From positions 1 through 64,000 of the forward strand of contig NZ_JADPRT010000019.1 in the NCBI RefSeq assembly GCF_015690355.1: a stretch of DNA of 64,000 nucleotides. Reading direction: 5' to 3'. The notes beneath the pieces are model-generated. The model was not told where the DNA came from, did not search any database, and saw only the letters and a list, made by a program, of their open reading frames with translations. Of this stretch, positions 63,405 through 64,000 are shown one piece after another. Each line of letters opens with the position of its first letter. Position 1 is the stretch's first letter. Position numbers and translations under genes: made by a program. This stretch comes from Streptacidiphilus fuscans (GTDB lineage Bacteria > Actinomycetota > Actinomycetes > Streptomycetales > Streptomycetaceae).

Positions 63405-63813
63405 CAGGGTCCTTGTGAGGGGCAGTGACTTTACCGCGGCGTACCGCGCGAAGCGGCGGTGCTGACGCTAACACCCGAAGCGGAACCGATGACGCGCGGC
63501 GGTCGCGCCGCGAGCGGAGCGGCCGTGCGAGGCGGGTGCCGGGCTGCTGCCTGCCCAGAGCCCGCCAGGCAGCTGCCCGGGGCCTGCCTAGGGCCTGCTC
63601 GCGGCCTGCTCCCGGCCTGGTCGAACAGCGGCGGAGCGGTCGCCGACCGCTGCCGGACACCGTGTCCGCGCAGGTGACCACCCTTTGGACCGGTCGGAGA
63701 ATACGCCGTCAGATCGGTAAAATCTTGCTCCAGACAAGTGGAAGCAACGATTCTGCTGTGAACCCCCGCTGCCCTCCGGGAAGCGGCAGGCCCAGCGCGC
63801 GAGGTGCCCCTGC
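63405..63813. other. Divergent promoter region between penicillin acylase and antiporter
   Basis: About 400 bases without a supported gene. A GC-rich stretch (63570-63625) carries imperfect GGCCTGCTC-like repeats. A TAAAAT hexamer at 63718-63723 could be a -10 box for the antiporter. No RNA gene is seen. Confidence 0.4.
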
Positions 63814-64000
63814 GTGTCCGTCCACCGGCTCGACCTGCTCCTCCTGCTGTTCTCCCTGGTGTTGCTGGTGGCCGTGGCCGCGGTCCGGCTCTCCTCCCGC
63901 AGCGGGCTCCCCAGCCTGCTCCTCTACCTGGGCATCGGCGTCCTGCTCGGCCATGACGGCATCGGCAGCATCACCTTCGACAACGCCGAGCTCACCCAGG
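63814..64000 (+). CDS. N-terminal part of a K+/H+ (or Na+/H+) antiporter
   Basis: GTG at 63814 with GAGGTG upstream. The visible 62 codons give two membrane helices and a loop: RLDLLLLLFSLVLLVAVAAV, then LPSLLLYLGIGVLLGHDGIG. This is the opening of CPA1/CvrA-type antiporters. The gene runs off the right edge. Homology is judged from this segment only. Confidence 0.7.
   Translation, partial: MSVHRLDLLLLLFSLVLLVAVAAVRLSSRSGLPSLLLYLGIGVLLGHDGIGSITFDNAELTQ

Noticed and set aside
60675..63428. 917-residue plus-strand frame opposite the penicillin acylase
   Set aside because: Antisense translation of a GC-rich gene; Arg/Gly/Val-rich without motifs.

Overview
The window is high-GC chromosomal DNA from a filamentous actinobacterium. 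Streptomycetaceae (Streptomyces, Kitasatospora, Streptacidiphilus or a relative) fits best. The evidence is the SepX/GlpR-type septal membrane protein beside moeA, a protein O-mannosyltransferase divergent from rsmI, a tatD-rpf-ksgA-ispE run, a GH18 chitinase with a chitinase-type operator, type VII secretion (ESX) substrates, and a 132-bp intergenic repeat with the GC-rich ends common in streptomycetes. GTG and TTG starts are frequent. I cannot name the species.

Layout. 1-4.1 kb: small secreted, HTH and hypothetical genes, some of them decayed. 4.2-6.1 kb: a polytopic glycosyltransferase. 6.1-7.5 kb: gene-poor, with remnants of an EspC-like ESX gene and of a DUF998-like membrane gene. 7.5-9.8 kb: an ESX substrate operon closed by a strong hairpin. 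10-10.8 kb: a hypothetical gene and a decayed partial copy of it. 10.8-28.9 kb: mostly core chromosome (ABC-F ATPase, Uma2 protein plus remnant, SDR, ispE, ksgA, rpf, tatD, metG, rsmI, pmt, a penicillin-binding protein, a DMFase-like lipoprotein, a GT87-like membrane protein). 29-42 kb: NarL-type two-component pair, chitinase, permease, ribokinase, a pbpA-rodA pair, a DUF1269 protein and an OmpR-type two-component pair. 42.3-46.3 kb: the most unusual locus. An XRE regulator is divergent from two near-identical 72-residue peptides, followed by a membrane M50 metallopeptidase with an N-terminal PqqD-like domain and then a secreted protein. 46.4-53.2 kb: RidA, a sulfurtransferase, a HAD-like protein, a double AsnC regulator, a permease plus amidohydrolase pair, and a GNAT. 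53.2-63.4 kb: tRNA-Ala(CGC), sepX/glpR, a GNAT, moaB, moaC, moeA, galU, a GGDEF protein, a 5-formyl-THF cyclo-ligase and a penicillin acylase. The window ends inside a K+/H+ antiporter gene.

How the parts work together. The 53.5-59.8 kb genes all lie on the minus strand. They join molybdenum-cofactor genes to a cell-division membrane protein whose partner in corynebacteria is a MoeA-like protein. The 14.5-20.2 kb genes are translation, rRNA maturation, isoprenoid and resuscitation functions. At 42.3-46.3 kb the two peptides and the secreted protein share a repeat, roughly N-x-S-T-A-x-N followed about 12 residues later by an aliphatic/Gln strand. The secreted protein carries two copies with Cys pairs. 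The peptides carry one copy behind an acidic leader. A long hairpin separates the peptide genes from the peptidase gene, which would let peptide be made in excess. I propose this as a possibly undescribed peptide maturation or surface-protein system. That is inference, but the repeat relationship and gene order are visible in the sequence.
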